Part shown: piece by piece, positions 49,725 to 63,989 of the stretch | Layout: every line of letters starts with the position of its first letter | Position numbering within the stretch: the first letter of the stretch is position 1 | Assembly (NCBI GenBank): GCA_023055355.1 | Contig: JALJCS010000004.1 | Span: 16,708,001 to 16,772,000 of the forward strand | Length of the DNA stretch: 64,000 nucleotides | Reading direction: 5' to 3' | From: Agelaius tricolor | Taxonomy: Eukaryota; Chordata; Aves; Passeriformes; Icteridae | Notes under the pieces: generated by a model | Seen by the model: only the letters and a program-made list of their open reading frames with translations | What the model was told of the DNA's origin: nothing | Database searches by the model: none | Made by a program: the position numbers and the translations under genes

Positions 49725-51724
49725 GTTTTTCAAGGGAATGCCCAGTGACTAGGATTTCAGTGTGTGGAAGTTTTGAGTCAGATTGCACAGCCAAAGAGGT
49801 TTTTGTACATAAAGCATACAGTTTCTTACATTAGGCAGTGATTTGAAGAAAGTTGAAGAAACTAGATCCAGACTTTAACTGATATCAAGTAAATGATACT
49901 TCTTCATTTGCATCCTTGCTGATGTGACTTCTAAAGCAATTTACCATTTAGCTTCTTAAACACGACATTTCAAAAGCTCCTTTTAGCTCCAGAACTCTAT
50001 ATGCAAATGGATTTGTGAAAGTTGCTTGCAGTTTTATTTGATTTGGAGTTCTATCCAGATTTATGGGTGCAAATTTTGTTTGATTTTTGGGTTCCTGGCA
50101 AGATTTCTTTATGCATTGATTGTGAATTACTAAGTTAACAGTTGCAATTTTTCTGCAGTGCAGGCTTGACTGTAATAATTCCTGTTTTGTACTGTCTGGT
50201 CATCTGGCCTGTCCTACTGGCTCAGTTGGGGGCACATTCTAGAACGTTGTTTGGAAGTTTTTGGCAAAGTGCCTGGTACTGTAAATAAGCTTAACATTAA
50301 TTAGCAGGAAATATGCAAATGCAGCCAGGACTGATGCTCCATTGTTTTTATATTGACATATATAGAAGGAGAACAAAAGTCATGGTTAAATGAGAAGCTT
50401 TGCTATGGCAGAACAAAAAGGAAAGATGTAGAGCTGCATTATGAGACATGGTACTTTAAAGCAACAACTGAATGTCCATCAGAAAATGTCAGATTGAGAT
50501 ACCGATTTTCATAGAACTAGCCTAGAGTTTTTTAGCATTACAACTAGTGCTGTCAACAAAAGTGTGTCTAAGACTAAGTTTGATGAAGAGGGTTAGGATG
50601 GCCTCTCATGAGTTAAGTCCAGAAAGTTAGAAGGTGAAATGAAACCTATGACTGCATAATTTAAAATTCTGAGCTACAGTCTTCACTTAATCTGGGTTCA
50701 GCGCATTTTCCTGAATGGATAGTATTCTCAGGGTAGAGAAACATAAACCTTTTTTTTTTTTTATTGTCTTTTTTTAGCCTTTTCAGGCATGCAGAGAGAC
50801 TAGCTCAATAGGTTATTTTTTACCAAATGGAACAAATGCACACTAAGTTGCCTTGTGACTGTTTCACTTCTTTAGAGAATAAATGTGTCTGTGCAGGTTT
50901 TGCCTTTTTAATATATTGTTCATCTATAAGAAAGATAGACTTTTATATTTAGCTATTATTATTACTATTACTGTTAGTTTTTTTTTTAACACACTCATGA
51001 GAGAAAATGTCAGCTTTTTCTATAAGTGGGATTTTGAAAACACATTTGTGTCCATATCTATGCTTATTAAACAAACTTCATTTTTATATACTCCTGAAAA
51101 AATAGGTAAAAATTTTCAAGATGCAGCTTTTTTTTTGACAAAAAATGATGGTATGTAACTTATTCCAAAATAAATATAAGTAAATGAGTGGAAAGTGAAC
51201 TGAAAAATTGGTCCACCATAGCATTTTTATTTAGATATATAGTCTGTTGATGTAAAACCATGCAATGTATGTACTGCATAATCTACCAATAAGAGAATAA
51301 CAAGAGTACAATATGAAAAACATGTATTTATCAGACTTTGAGACATAGTTGGGAAAATAAATAGTATAACAGATGAACTATAAGCATAAATGCTACTGTT
51401 CATAAACTATTTTAATAAAAGAAAAAGAAATGTCACTGGGAAGAATACACATACTGAAAATATTTTTATAATAATTTAATTTTTGTTTGTTTCATAATTT
51501 ATTTTTGTTTGTTTGTTTTGGGCTTTTTGGTGTTGTTTTTGTCTTTCCTTGATAAATAGTTCATATTTTCCTTGAAATCTGTGGAAAAATTATATGACCA
51601 ATTTAAAATTCTTGTTTAGAAGTAGACTTAAAATTTTTTATAAGTGAAGAAATATTTTACTTTTTAAAGTGCATATACAATGCTGTTTATAGTTTGCTAA
51701 AGATGTATGAAATGTCACTTACAG

Positions 51725-51811
51725 GTGCTGACCTTAAGGAAAGGGCAAAAATGCACTCAAGTGAAGTTAGTTCTTTTGTTTCAAGAGCAAGAGCAACTAT
51801 TAATGAATTGG
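51725..51811 (+). CDS. AUH: AUH exon 4
   Basis: Completes codon 128 and encodes residues 128-156 plus one base: [20 protein letters not shown] then RARATINEL. It is 87 bp, acceptor ACTTACAG, donor GTAAGT, ending in phase 1. Human AUH has [20 protein letters not shown] here, so identity is high. GADLKE follows FCA of exon 3 and makes up the conserved oxyanion-hole and CoA-binding segment of the crotonase family. The catalytic glutamates of AUH lie further on, beyond this window. Confidence 0.97.
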
Positions 51812-53239
51812 GTAAGTAACCTCTCCCTTGAAAAATGTTATTGCAACTTTAACCTGAGAATGTTAGATCAGAAAAATGACATAAACCTGCATAGTTAGTA
51901 GTAGAGTATCCCTAACTATGTAGTATCACATGACGATCTTGAATTGGAAAGAATCCATAAGGATTATGGAGTATATTGATGAATATGAATCATGGTGCAT
52001 TTATTCCTTTAAAATGTTCCAAGTTGAATTAGACTTTTTGAAAGAATGCTAGAGAAGCTAAATCTCAGCTGAAATAGAGGTGATTTGCCCTGCTGTTTCC
52101 ATAAAGGACAGATTGTTCAGTGACATCAAAGTACTTTAGAATTCAGTTTTTACTGTTGCATTCTTGTGGTTTCTATAATTAGTACAGTCTAATATATGTT
52201 AAGCATCAGCTACTGATACAAACTTAGCTACTAAGGTCTTTAAAAATTTTGTTTAATATGTTCTGGTGTAGTAAAACTGTTAATAATTTTGTATTTTAAT
52301 CAACTTGTACCAATTCTTAAGGATAGTAATTTCTCTGTACATTTTAGTTTAGGAATTCACTGACAAATAATTATATTTCTACATCTCTACTGATCAGTTT
52401 AAATATAATTACTTTTCAAAGGGTTATTGGCAATATGATCTGTTGAAAAGAGAAGTGAAGTGTTCCATGTTTTAAGGAATTAATTTTCTACATTTAACTT
52501 CTAAAATTTATTTAGATGCATTTCCTTAAGAACACTATGTAACATTTTGATTTGGCAGAATGTTATGAATGGATAGTGGGGTTTTTTTAGGTAAATGACA
52601 ACCTGCTGAAGAATGAGACTTTGATTAGGTAATTCATGCAGATACTTATGTCCTGAGATGACTGTCATGTCTTTGAAGTGAAGTAGACACTCAAGGCTGT
52701 TTAAATAAGTGAAATCTGTAAAATGCCTAGATGACACGAGCAGATCATTAATTTCCTGCAGCTGATACTATATGTCATGCTAGTACTTGTCCTTTTATTG
52801 GGAATGCCAAGCAAGTGGCAACAAGTTCTTCCATTCATTCTCTTTGTAAGAATTTTGAGAGGCTTTCTTATCATTAAGTAGTAATTTTTCAGCCTTCCTT
52901 GTCTTGAAGTTACTGGAAATACTTTAGGCTGCTATTAGTGTTTAAATATGAGCTGGTTTCAAGCTTTTCCTATGATTGGTAAATAGGTTTTTTTTAATCA
53001 ATTATTTTCAAATTTTTAAGTGAGAATATTTCTAAAGTCTGAAGAAATATTTGGATTTTGCATTCTTCACTGAATGACTGGAAAATGTTCAGTTATTTGA
53101 TGCTTTGTTTTGCCTCAGGATTGAAAAAACCCTGAGAAAAATGTTTGATTGTTTTCATCTTCATTAAAGTTCATGTGAAAGTATTTAACTACTGAATATA
53201 TAAGTAAATTTTCAGTCTTAAAGGCTTGCAGCGAATTAC

Positions 53240-53695
53240 ATGCCTCAGTCAGTTCCACTAGACCACTATCAGAGCCCCATCCAGCCTGGCCTTGGATCTT
53301 TCAGGGATGGGGTATCCACAGCTTCTCTGGGCAACCTGTTCCAGTAGCTCACCACCCTCACAGAGAAGAATTTCTTCCTAAAACTTGCTCTATTCCAGTT
53401 TGAATCCATTCATCTTGTCCTGTTGCTACAGACTCTTGTAAAAAGTCCCTCTCCATCTTTCTTCTAGGCTCCCTTCAGGTACTGGAAGGCTGCATTTGTG
53501 CCACTCCAAAGCCTTCTCTTTTCCAGGCTGAAAAATCCCAATTCTCTCAGCCTTCATAGGAGAGGTGCTCCATCCCTCTGATCAACTCTGGGCTCATTCC
53601 AGAGTACACTCACACCAGCAGGTCAATGTCCATCCTATGCTGAGGACCCCAGAGCTGAATGCATTACCCCAGGTGGGGTCTTATTATGCCATTCT
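53240..53695 (-). mobile_element. CR1 LINE fragment, 5'-truncated, minus strand
   Basis: The plus strand shows CACTAGACCACTATCAGAGC, 'GGCAACCTGTTCCAGTAGCT' and 'CCTTCAGGTACTGGAAGGCT', the standard CR1 3' region read in reverse, ending at the CCCCAGAGCTGAATGCA and CCAGGTGGGGTCT blocks. The very 3' tail is missing or decayed. It is non-coding. Confidence 0.9.
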
Positions 53696-56600
53696 CTACA
53701 TCAGGAAATGGTAGTCAGTATCAGAAAAATATATACAGGAGGTTAGATTGGTTGAGTGCATATGATGTCCTATGCCTTGATGAATAGAAGTAAATACTAA
53801 TTTTACATCAAGTCATTACATAATATAGGGACATTGTATTTGCATTTGGTCACTGCAATTAATCTGTAAGTTGAAAATAATAATGGTATTTTTCTTGTCC
53901 AGCAACAACTAGGATGCTGTGAGAGAGTTAAAGAGGGGAAACAATTTTCAAATTAATATTTACCACTACAGAATGTTATGTAGCTAGGGAACAATATTTC
54001 CAATCTCCTATTTTGTTCTTTTTTCTATCCGAGTTTAATACTATAATCTCATTTAAAATGTATTCTACTTATTGCTTTTCAGAATTAGGTCATGTTTTGA
54101 TAATTGCATTTGTATTCAGATGTGTGACCTAGTAAAGAGTTATGTCTGTTTAGTTATATTTTCAGAAAGAAGACCATTAAGTTACCTTTATAGACAAATT
54201 ACAGTAAAGGTTAATTATGTCTTGAACAACTAGATAAACTTAACTTTTTAGAATTGACATCCTTTGGCTTTCTTTAGTTTCTGTCAATGTCATTACATTG
54301 AAAATCCTTACACTAGTTGTTCTGTAAAAAGCTGTAGTATCATTTCGGAATACAGCTGCAGAAGGGAATTTTCTGAAAATTAAAAGCATACTGCACTTAT
54401 TTATATGGGAATAATTTGTAACTTCTTACTAAATTTGGGTGAAGAAGTAAGGCTGTAATAAATGTGATTTTGTTTATAAATAAATGCTTAAAAAAAGAGC
54501 TTAAAATTTTGAACGGAGCCCCATTAGTTGCGGCACTTGGAGCTTTAAGCTGGGGAGGGGGAAATGAAAACAGCCTCTATTTTTAGCAGTGGTTGCTATT
54601 GCTAAAATTATACCAGAATTGTGGAGGTTTGGGGTTTGGGTTTGTATGTATGTGTCTGGGGTTTTTTCTACTTTTTTCTTTGTTGTTGTTTCTTTTAATA
54701 GTACGAATTATAAGATTACTTGCCCATTACTATTCTGCCTTGAAGCACTTTGTTACTGATGTAAGGCTGTCTTTACCCTAAAGAAATTGGGAGAGAAAAG
54801 CCTTAATAGATCTCTTGTAACTATGCACAACAAGACAGGCCTGGGTAAATTAAATCAAATGACAGTGATTTCCAGAAGCATTGTTTTTGAGGCTTTGGGG
54901 AGGACAAAAACCCCATCATTGTGGGTCAGATCTTCAATATGTGTTTTATGGTATGCCTCTTGTTAAATCCATGTTGTTCTTTATCCTGGCTGTGGGGTCA
55001 GAACTGTGATAGTGTGTATATGTTATCTTTCGAGATTTCAGTCACAAAACAGACTGAGGCTATGTATGGAGCTGAATGCAATAAACACACTCCTCAATAA
55101 AAACACCATATTAAATAAAAATAAAAACTGAAGCTGTAGAAAGAATTTTAATTCAGCAAATACATTCAATTACTCAAATTGACATCTAGCTCCAATCTCT
55201 ATTAAGTGAGAAATGTCATTGACTACAAAGCTTTTCCAAAGAATGTAGATGTAAGTTCCCAAATCCCAGAAACAGGGAATAAAAATTGGAAAATGACTTT
55301 CTTAGTTGCTTCTTAAAATTAACATGTGGTTAGGCTGGGTTTTTTTTTTCACATTTGGAGACAAAACACCTTACTCGTGGCCTAATGGAACTTAGATCTG
55401 AACTAAGTTAAGAATGAATTTTTTAATAAAATACTAAGGTTACTGGCTTTCTGTTGGTTTTGTTGCATTATAACAAATCTTACAGGTCTTTGTTGAAAAC
55501 ATTTGATTCGTTTTTATGCATAAGCTGTGATACAACTTTAATAAATGGTGATATTTAGTAACTTTATTTATACATAATTCTATCAGATATGGTTAGTTTT
55601 AACACACTCCACTTTGAATGAGATATCTGGAATGAAAGCACCTTGTGGTCAATTGCTTGCGTTTGTGTTTTTTATTATGTGCTTTTTATTTTATTCAGAG
55701 CAGATACAGTTCTATATTTACAGATTTTTTTTTATCTTCTTTAGCATTTCTTCTGTCCTTCTGCCTTTCAGTCATTGCCAAGTTTTAATTTACCTAAAAG
55801 AAAGCATTTGTTCATCCTTTGGACAAGCATCCTCTTTTTGAAAAAGTTCCTAGTTTGACTATTGAAGATTGTGCAAACATGCATTTTATGATGCCACGTT
55901 ATATGCTACATTTTGGGTTTGTTGCAGGCTGTAAAAATTTATTTCAGAGGTCCCAAGAATGGTATCAGGATTATAAAAAATTTTGCTTGATTGCTGGTCT
56001 GCTTTTACTCCACCTTCCCATTGTGAAGGCTTAAAAATAATCAAGAATTATCATTGATGAGGTTGATGCTGTGTCTTGTTTTACTGTTTGAATCTGTGAG
56101 GCTTCTGTGGAGGTTTAGTTAGCATTTTAAATCCTGGTTTAGGAGTGAACACTCAAAATTTACCAAATTCACCAAATCCACCAAATCTATCTGTGTTTGC
56201 TGGAAGTAGATCTGGCCATCAAAAATGTTGTACTCTAGTTTGGAAATCCTGTGATAAGAACTGTGGATTTCTCTCTTAGGGAAGAGAGATACAGGCTATG
56301 AGTTGTGTTTACAGGAAAGCTGAATAAAATTTCAGGTAGCTATCAAATTTGAAAAAGGACAAATTACAGGTGGGTTGTGCTACCGTTCAGAGCCATGCTG
56401 AACAGCTGACCTCAGGCATCATGCTCTTTCTGTGTTGCTGACACTGTGAAATATAGATTTTAGCACAGTATTTCGCTTGCTGTGCTATGATGTTACCTGT
56501 TTGATTAAGTGTACAACATAACTAATACAGTCCTTGAGTGCCAGCTTTCTGAGTGTGTTGCTAGGCTCTTGCTTGTTTTCCAATGGTAGATTTATTTCTT

Positions 56601-59600
56601 CTCTTGATATTGAATTAATTTAAGATAGCCTTTGACTAAGTGTTGTCTGATCCTGGTGCTGCTGTACAGCCATGACAAAAATCAACATAACCTCAGCAAT
56701 AGTTTAGTTTTTCTTCTGCTAGTAATTCCTAGGGTTCTGAAGGACAAGAGAACATGGACTGGACATGGCTCTTTAAGTTTTCTTCCACAAAGGTAAATAT
56801 ACCAAAAGTAGGATGCTGCTCACTCAGATGATTTATTGAGATCAGCATAGACAGTTTGCACTGTGTTAAAACAGGCCCCAGTATCACTTGCTGTTCAGGG
56901 CTTCCATTCCCTCCCCCAGGAGCCACACTTTGCATGTTTGATGTGTTGGTAACACTATCCTTTCTTCACCCCGTTCAGGTTTGAAATTGCATGTTTCAAT
57001 CATTGAATGAGAAAGAAAAGTTTGTTAGCCTGTCTTGGTCTGTGGCTCTGTTCCTTGAAGGAATTGATATTCAAAGGGTAACAACTCCTGACATGGTACT
57101 GAAAGCATAATGTTGCTCTTCTATTGAAGAAATCCTGAGCTCACTGATAGGGCCAAGCACGAGGCTTTGACTTCAGAATTGTCAAGTATTGTAGTGAATG
57201 CACCTTTTGCCTGAGTAGGCTCTGACTTGATGATATTACTAAGCTAGCTTGTTAAAAAAAAAAACCACAAACAAAAAAACGCTTACTGTGAAATGTTAGG
57301 AAGTGTTTCTTCTGCAGTGTTCTGTAAATGAACTGGCTTGAAACTATTACTTGGTAAATTATGCTAATTTAGAAATAAAATATTTTAGCACTACACTAGG
57401 GAATGTATTGTGTCAAACAAGAATAGTAGTAATAATAGAGTATGTGTTTTCTTCATACTGTAAATCAGACAAATAGGCAATAAAAAAAATAAAACCGTAT
57501 CTAATTTGATTCTCCTAACAGACAGAGATTATATTAGAGACTATAGTTGTGTGTGTATATTATATAGACAATAGTTTGGAGTTTTATTTTGTGTGCTCTT
57601 TAAGAAAGAAAAAAAAACTTGCATAGAAGTAGAATATATAAATATAACTGAATTCATTTATCTTCTCTGTATTTCATAAATCCACTGCTTGATTATATGC
57701 TATGCTGTTTTTGTGTGAGTAATAAGTTCTTAAATGTATTTAGTAAGAGCAAAACTAAAAGAAATAATTTTCGTTTTTCTTTTATCCAAAGTTTTCGCTT
57801 TTTTTTACATAAAGTGGATTCTGTTATCTAGGTTTTACTTCATTATTGTCTTGTTGAGGGCAGAATGAGACTACAAGATGAAATGTTGGTAAATGTGAAG
57901 AAACTGAAGAATCTGTTTATCAGACTGAGAGATCATTGAAATGCCCAAATTATTTTCTATAGTACAAAAAAATCATGGAAGAGTTGGATACAGAAAACAG
58001 CTCAGGGGTTTAATTTAACCCCCTCTTTCATTCCCATTAGTTTCCCAGTTTCTGTTTCTTTTATCAAGAATGTAGAATATACTGTCTCTCTTACCTGTCC
58101 ATAATAAAGTACTAAATAGAAAATTTTAAAATAAAGAATATAATATTCCTCTATTAAAGTTGAAACGTTTTTCAATTCAAAAAACCAGTGTTTCTATGTC
58201 ATATATGAGAGTGAATGATTAATGGAGGAAACTAGGAAATTAATAGGATTGAGTGAGGTGCTTTAGCCTCTGTCAAAATAAATGGAAGAAAAACTTTATT
58301 AATATCTTTTGCTTAATAATCAGCTGTAATGTGCAGTAACCATTTTCATTAAAAAGCAAAATTTCTTTACAAATACTAAAAAATATGGGGTATTCTTGTG
58401 CAGCTCTTTACTGTTGTTGATTGTCTGCCTGAACTTTGAAGGTATTAAGGCAAAGACAGTAATGTTCAAGTCTATCAACAATTGTAGTTTATTAAGCTTC
58501 TTATCAAAAGCGCAGGAATTAGAGGGTACCTAAAAGCCTTTCACAGTTGTGACAAGCAAATGTATGGCACAGAATTCTGTATTCAGAGTTTAAAGTGTGG
58601 TCGTTTTTGCAGATGAATGTATTTTTGAAACATACAGAGATATAGAAATAAATTGAATAATCACTTTATGATTGTTTTTGCACTTATGAGAGGTAAAGAT
58701 TTGTAACATTTGATTACTTGCCCTGTGCAAGAATGGTTTGACCAATCTTCCTTACCCTGACAGTCTCTCTCAGCCACTTTCAAATGTTGCTGCATACACT
58801 GGTTGGATTTCTTAGTGTTACAGAATGGATGAAAGTACTTGTTGAAGTATTTTGTTTCTGTTAGCTTTTTTCCTCATAGAAGAATCTTTTTTTGACAGTA
58901 GTGCTTGCAACTGAAAATGAAAGGAAACTCTTGTAGTCACTGACTAGATTACAGATTTTGCAAAGCTAGGTAACTGCCTGAAACAAAACTCATTGCAAAG
59001 GTTATATGCCATCACAATATTGTTCTTCAGGTAAAGGTCCCCAAAATGAAATCAAGATACTGTGCTGTGTTGTAATTTTTTTTATGATTTCCTGTGACAT
59101 AAATTATTTAGTATATTAAATGTAATTTTGTCATCCTCATGTTCCTAGTATAAAGAATATTCCAGTTATCAGAACTGCACCACCTCTAATTGCTGGTCAA
59201 GGGGCATAGCTTATGCCCTTTATGCCCCCCCTTCCCCTTTATTTTTTTTAAGTTAAAAGATCTTAGTTTTTATAATCAAGAGCCACATTACCAAGAGACA
59301 TCATGATCCTGGGTAGTGAAGAGATGGAAGAGAAATTTATTCTGAGTTACAAAATAAGAATATTTAGGTATAAACTTAATTATTTAAAAAACAAAGTAAA
59401 AATCCATTCCCAGTTATTATGCAAGCTAGGATGTAGTTTCAAATAATCATTACTGCTAGTTCAAAATTCCTATTTATGTCTGTGACCTTTTGAAAATTCT
59501 TTTATGACTTGTAACCAGACAACTTGAAGATTTTGGGTTCCTAAAGAAACTCTGTAAAGTAACAGATCTCAAACCTTTCAGTGCTAGTGTAGGAATCAGC

Positions 59601-59954
59601 CCATAGACTTGCAGTATTATAGGAGTTTAAGCTATTTTTAGTTGAAATATACACTAAAGATAAATGGTTTGTAAATAAGTGCATTGCTTTGTAATAGCAA
59701 GACTAAAATTTGTAATTCTTTATTTGACATTCTCACTCTTAAGATATGACTCTTTTTCCCTCTTTCTTGCTTTCCTAATGGGTGACCTTCAATCATAGAA
59801 TCTATCTACACATATGCACTTAGTGGTATTTAAACATTTTGGGATCATGTGACCATTCTTTTTATTAATTTGAAGTCTCCATTGTTACTACATTTAAATA
59901 AATGTACTAAGAAATGGGGAGGGAGCTTTCTTATGTGTAGATTAATATTTGTCC

Positions 59955-61222
59955 TTGGTGAGGTTCTGGAACAACTAAACGTGGAAACTAAACTACTGCT
60001 GGGCACACAAGGGACAAGAAAGTCATAAGGTGAAGTCATAAGGTGGAGTCACAGGAGGGAAATGTTGCTTAACCAGTCTGACAACCTATGATGAAACAAG
60101 AGTTTGTTAGATGAGAAACATTGTTTCTCATTGTTTGTTAGATTGAGAAACATGGATATTGTCTACCTTGACTTCAGTAAGGCTTTTGACAGTACCTCTT
60201 GTAAAATTTTTGTTGAGTAACTGGTGAGTATGGACTGGATGAAAAGGTGGTGAAATTGACTGAAAATTGGCTAAATGAATGGGTACAGACTACAGAATGC
60301 ATCTGCAGCATGAAGTCTGCTTGGAAGCCCCTAGCCAGTCTGTATCCCAGGGGCAGCACCAGATTCAGTCCTGTTCAACATCTTGTATGGTCTGGATGAT
60401 GGGATAGAATGTAGACTCAGCAAATTTGCTGCTGATGTAAAATAGTAAGGAGTGGGTTGTGTTGCCATTCAGAGGGAATTCAGCAAGCTGGAGAAACAGA
60501 CTAACAGTAACCTCAATAATTTCTACAAAGGAAAATGCAGACAATCTCATGCACCAGGTATATTATGGTGGTAATGATAGGAAAAGCAGCAGCGCAAAGA
60601 GCCCTGCAGGTCTGGGCAGGACGGCAAGTTGAATGTGAGATAGCACTGTGCCATTGTGGCCAGGAAGGATGGTGGTATCCTGGGCTGTATTAGGATCAGT
60701 GTTACCAAGAGTGGAGGGAGGTGATCCTTTTGCTCTCATTAGCACAGGTGAGGCCACTGCTGAAGTACTATGGCCATTTCTAGGCTCCTAAGTAAAAGGC
60801 AGAGCTACTGGAAAGTCCAGTGAAAGGCACTGAAGGGGCCTTTTCTCTTCAGTGAGAAAAGGTTGAGCAAGCTAGGACCAGAGAAGAGATGGCTCATGAG
60901 GTGATCTCAGCAATATATGAGGGTATTGGAAGATGGAGCTGGGCTATCTCTGATGGTGTCTGTTGACACAACCAGAGACAGTGAGCACAAACCGGAACAG
61001 AAAAGATTCTCCCTGAGATCAGGAAGTCCTTATTCACTGTGAAGGGACTGAACATTGATACAGGTTACCCAGGTGGTTCTGAAGTCTCCCTCTTTAGAGA
61101 TCTTCCAAAATCACCTGGACATGAGCTTGAGCAACCTGTTCAAGGTGATGCTGGTTGAGCAGACAGGTTGGACAAGGTGAGCTGCAGAACTCTCTTCAGC
61201 CTTGGCTATTCTGTGATTTAAG
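59955..61222 (+). mobile_element. CR1 LINE fragment with RT remnants
   Basis: Plus-strand pieces in CR1 order: CTTAACCAGTCTGACAACCT (the usual LTNL block), DIVYLDFSKAFDS (RT motif A), then KFAADVK where other CR1 copies have FADD, so one of the paired catalytic Asp positions is changed. The 3' portion ends with 'TTGGCTATTCTGTGATTTAA', a normal CR1 tail. The frame is broken throughout. The left boundary is uncertain by about 50 bp. Confidence 0.88.
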
Positions 61223-62114
61223 GGTTTCCCAGATGCTGCAGACATACGTAGGCAGATGTTTGCCACACTTTCTTAGTTTGCTAGAGTTAAATAACAAATT
61301 TTGGAACTGTTAATCTCCCTCAATTTATAGCATACTTTCCTCTAGTATTCCATGTAATACTGACAGTATGCAAGATACTTTTATACAATTCATCCTCTTG
61401 GCTTTATGATTTATGAAATCCATTATTCAAAAGGAAAAATTACTTGCTGGAAATGCCCCCTGAAGTTGTTTGTCCTAGTAAGCTGTTCACTAATCAACCT
61501 TATTTGTCAAATAATCAGAAATGCGCATGTGGAATAAATAGCTTGGACAATCTTTTTCTTTGTTCTGTGACAATTCAGTTGTGTTGTTATTTAAAATTGA
61601 ATTTTGTAGCTACTTCTGTCTTAGATGGATATTCACAGTTTTTGAGGCAAGTAGAGTATGCTCACTACTTTCAGTTTCATTCTGGGTAACAAGAATTCTT
61701 CTGCTCATAATTAAAGAAAAGTCAGGGTTTTGACTCTGGTTCGGTAGGTACTAGAGGTAGTGACAAGCTTCTGGTTTATATCTGAATAGCTGTTCTTTCT
61801 GAAGGTTGGTTGCCAGAGGTCACTGAATTAAGATGAGAAAGGCACAATAAGGACCTTTTTTTAACATTGTCCAGGTACAGGACAACACTGGAATAATAGC
61901 AAGGGAAGATAAGGTGACTGTCTTTCGTTTCATTAATATTTTGTATCAAATGCATAAAAAGGCAAGCTTTAAACTAGGGCTTCATTTGAATGTTTGTAGA
62001 TACCAAATTCTGACTGCTATAATTAGTTGAGTTGAAAATATTTGCCCTAATCTGTAAAAAGTACTTAAAAAATAGAAATTAATTATATCTAAGTTAACTA
62101 AGGTATAAGAAGTT

Positions 62115-62170
62115 AATTATATCTATATCTATATCTATATCTCATTATATCTAATTGTATCTAATTATAA
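62115..62170. repeat. (TATATC)n-type microsatellite
   Basis: About four to five tandem units of ATATCT followed by degenerate ATTATATCT/AATTGTATCT units. A length-variable simple repeat is likely. Confidence 0.85.
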
Positions 62171-63989
62171 TAGAATTTTTGTGTTGTTAGGGCTTGAGTG
62201 GACTTTCATGGAATTTTCTGATTCTGTTACTGCAAGTGGTACTGCAGTAACAGTGCAGACCTTCTACTTTAAGGGAAGCAGAATTCTATGTCAATTAGAG
62301 TTTATTTTTTAATGATGGCTCCTACGTCTTAGCTAAAGGAAGGGAGTACTGCGGGCATTCTTCAGGTTAATTGCAACAGCTGCCAGGCTACAACTGAGTG
62401 ATTCTCATACACCTCATTGGCACGTGAATAGTCCGAATCTCAAAATCTTGTTTCTAGCTCAGGAATGGGATTTTTTTCTATTTATATGAATATGTAGTAC
62501 AGTTGCTTACAGAAAATCTTACATATATAAATTTGTTTAGCAAGCAAGGAGGACACTCCAAGGAGGTTGGTCTTTTTGAATTTGATATATTCTGAATTTG
62601 TAATTATTTTTCCTGCGTGTTAAATATTTTAAGTTAATCAGCTGGGACAGATTCATGCAGGTTGACTAGGAACACAAGTCACAAAGTCTGGAATTCTGAA
62701 TAACCATATTATTCTTCCTCTGCCTGTTTCAGGAACTCACAGTAAGGGATCAGCATTAGCAGTAGGTCTTCCTTTGAGTAATGGGACACCAGCTAAAGAA
62801 TGTGGTTTCTTGCCTATTATATGAAATCTACTGTATATAATGTTTCATAAAAACGAGGCTACTTTCATATGTGAATTGTTGCCATTTTGGTTTTACTATA
62901 TGTACTCATTCTTCATGCTTCCTTCATCCTTACTAACTTGGAACGTAGGTTTTCCTTGTTGATCAGACCATTTATTTTTTTTTGTCAGTAATGAGAAACT
63001 GATGTTGTGTAGGAATAAAAAAAGGCTACATGACAGTTACTAAGAAAGTGTCACATGTAATCCTGTTTCCTCCCAGCTATTATCTTACATATCTGTAATT
63101 TTATAAGAACTTCCTTAATAAATTAGTGCAAAGACTAAACAGTCATTTATGATTCAGGTCAGTAGAATCCAGGCATTTTCTACTTTCTATTTGGGGAATG
63201 TCAGTATCTGCAGTAGTATGACTCAGCTGTGTGGGTGTTATGGCACACATCTGAGAAACTATTTAGTGGTCAAATCCTCCAGACCAGGTGCCTGTATTTA
63301 TATGCTGGTCTGTTGTTTGTCATATCATGGTCTCTAAGCAGGAAGGAAATCCCTTGTTAGTCAGCAGCAGTAGACATCATGTGGAAAGTCACTTGAAGGT
63401 GAAATAACAATTACCTGCCTCAGAACAACTGTGATTGTTTGAAATTATTTCCAACACATTACATGTGTTTTTATATGCTTAATTGCGAAGTGCTCCCCCG
63501 TGACATTCTGTACTCATGGCAAAACCATGGGTGAGTTTACTTACTCTATTCTACATCTTTCAGTAATGAAGAGTCACAGGAAAGCTGGGAGTATCCCAAG
63601 ACTACAAGATGCTGCCAGTCCACCTAATCTAAAACTACATATGACGTGTATGTTTATCAGGGATGTATTTCTGAAGTTGAGCTGAAAGTTCACAGTTACT
63701 GCAGAATAGGAAGCATGTTCATTTCTTTATATTGCTGTATGCCATATTTTCTATTTTGTTTGAGCTGTTTATGGATTTAGTTGAGGTATCTAATGTAACT
63801 AAGTTTATTTTCTCTTACTGAAGTTCTTCAGTTTACCTGATGGTCACTCTACCTGTGTCATGTTTTGAATGACGAGTAAACATCCTTTTTTACAGGCTTT
63901 GTCAGCTTCTGTGCTAAGAGATTATTCTTTAGACAACTTATGCATGAAATTTATTTTAATTTGTTTGTTCACGTTTGTCTTCTCTTCAG

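Larger units (their letters stand above)
17153..51724 (+). other. AUH: AUH intron 3 (34,572 bp)
   Basis: Donor GTATGC, acceptor GTCACTTACAG. It contains the LTRs at 23.4, 28.3, 34.8, 37.2 and 40.4 kb, a provirus at 41.4-46.4 kb, CR1 fragments at 29.5 and 39.0 kb, a steroid-receptor motif cluster at 17.87 kb and several short tandem duplications. Stretches between these (17934-23384, 24396-28254, 29681-34784, 46398-51724) show no gene, RNA gene or transposon that I can support. Open frames there are short and featureless. Confidence 0.93.
51812..63989 (+). other. AUH: AUH intron 4 (12,178 bp, if exon 5 is right)
   Basis: Donor GTAAGT; the proposed acceptor is the TTTGTCTTCTCTTCAG ending at 63989. 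It holds a minus-strand CR1 at 53.2 kb and a plus-strand CR1 at about 60-61.2 kb. The stretches 51812-53239, 53696-59954 and 61223-63989 contain nothing I can support apart from an AT-rich microsatellite near 62.1 kb. Confidence 0.8.

Noticed and set aside
62115..62170. Short array resembling direct repeats with spacers
   Set aside because: It is a degenerate six-base microsatellite without unique spacers; it is not a CRISPR-like array, which would not be expected in a bird genome anyway.
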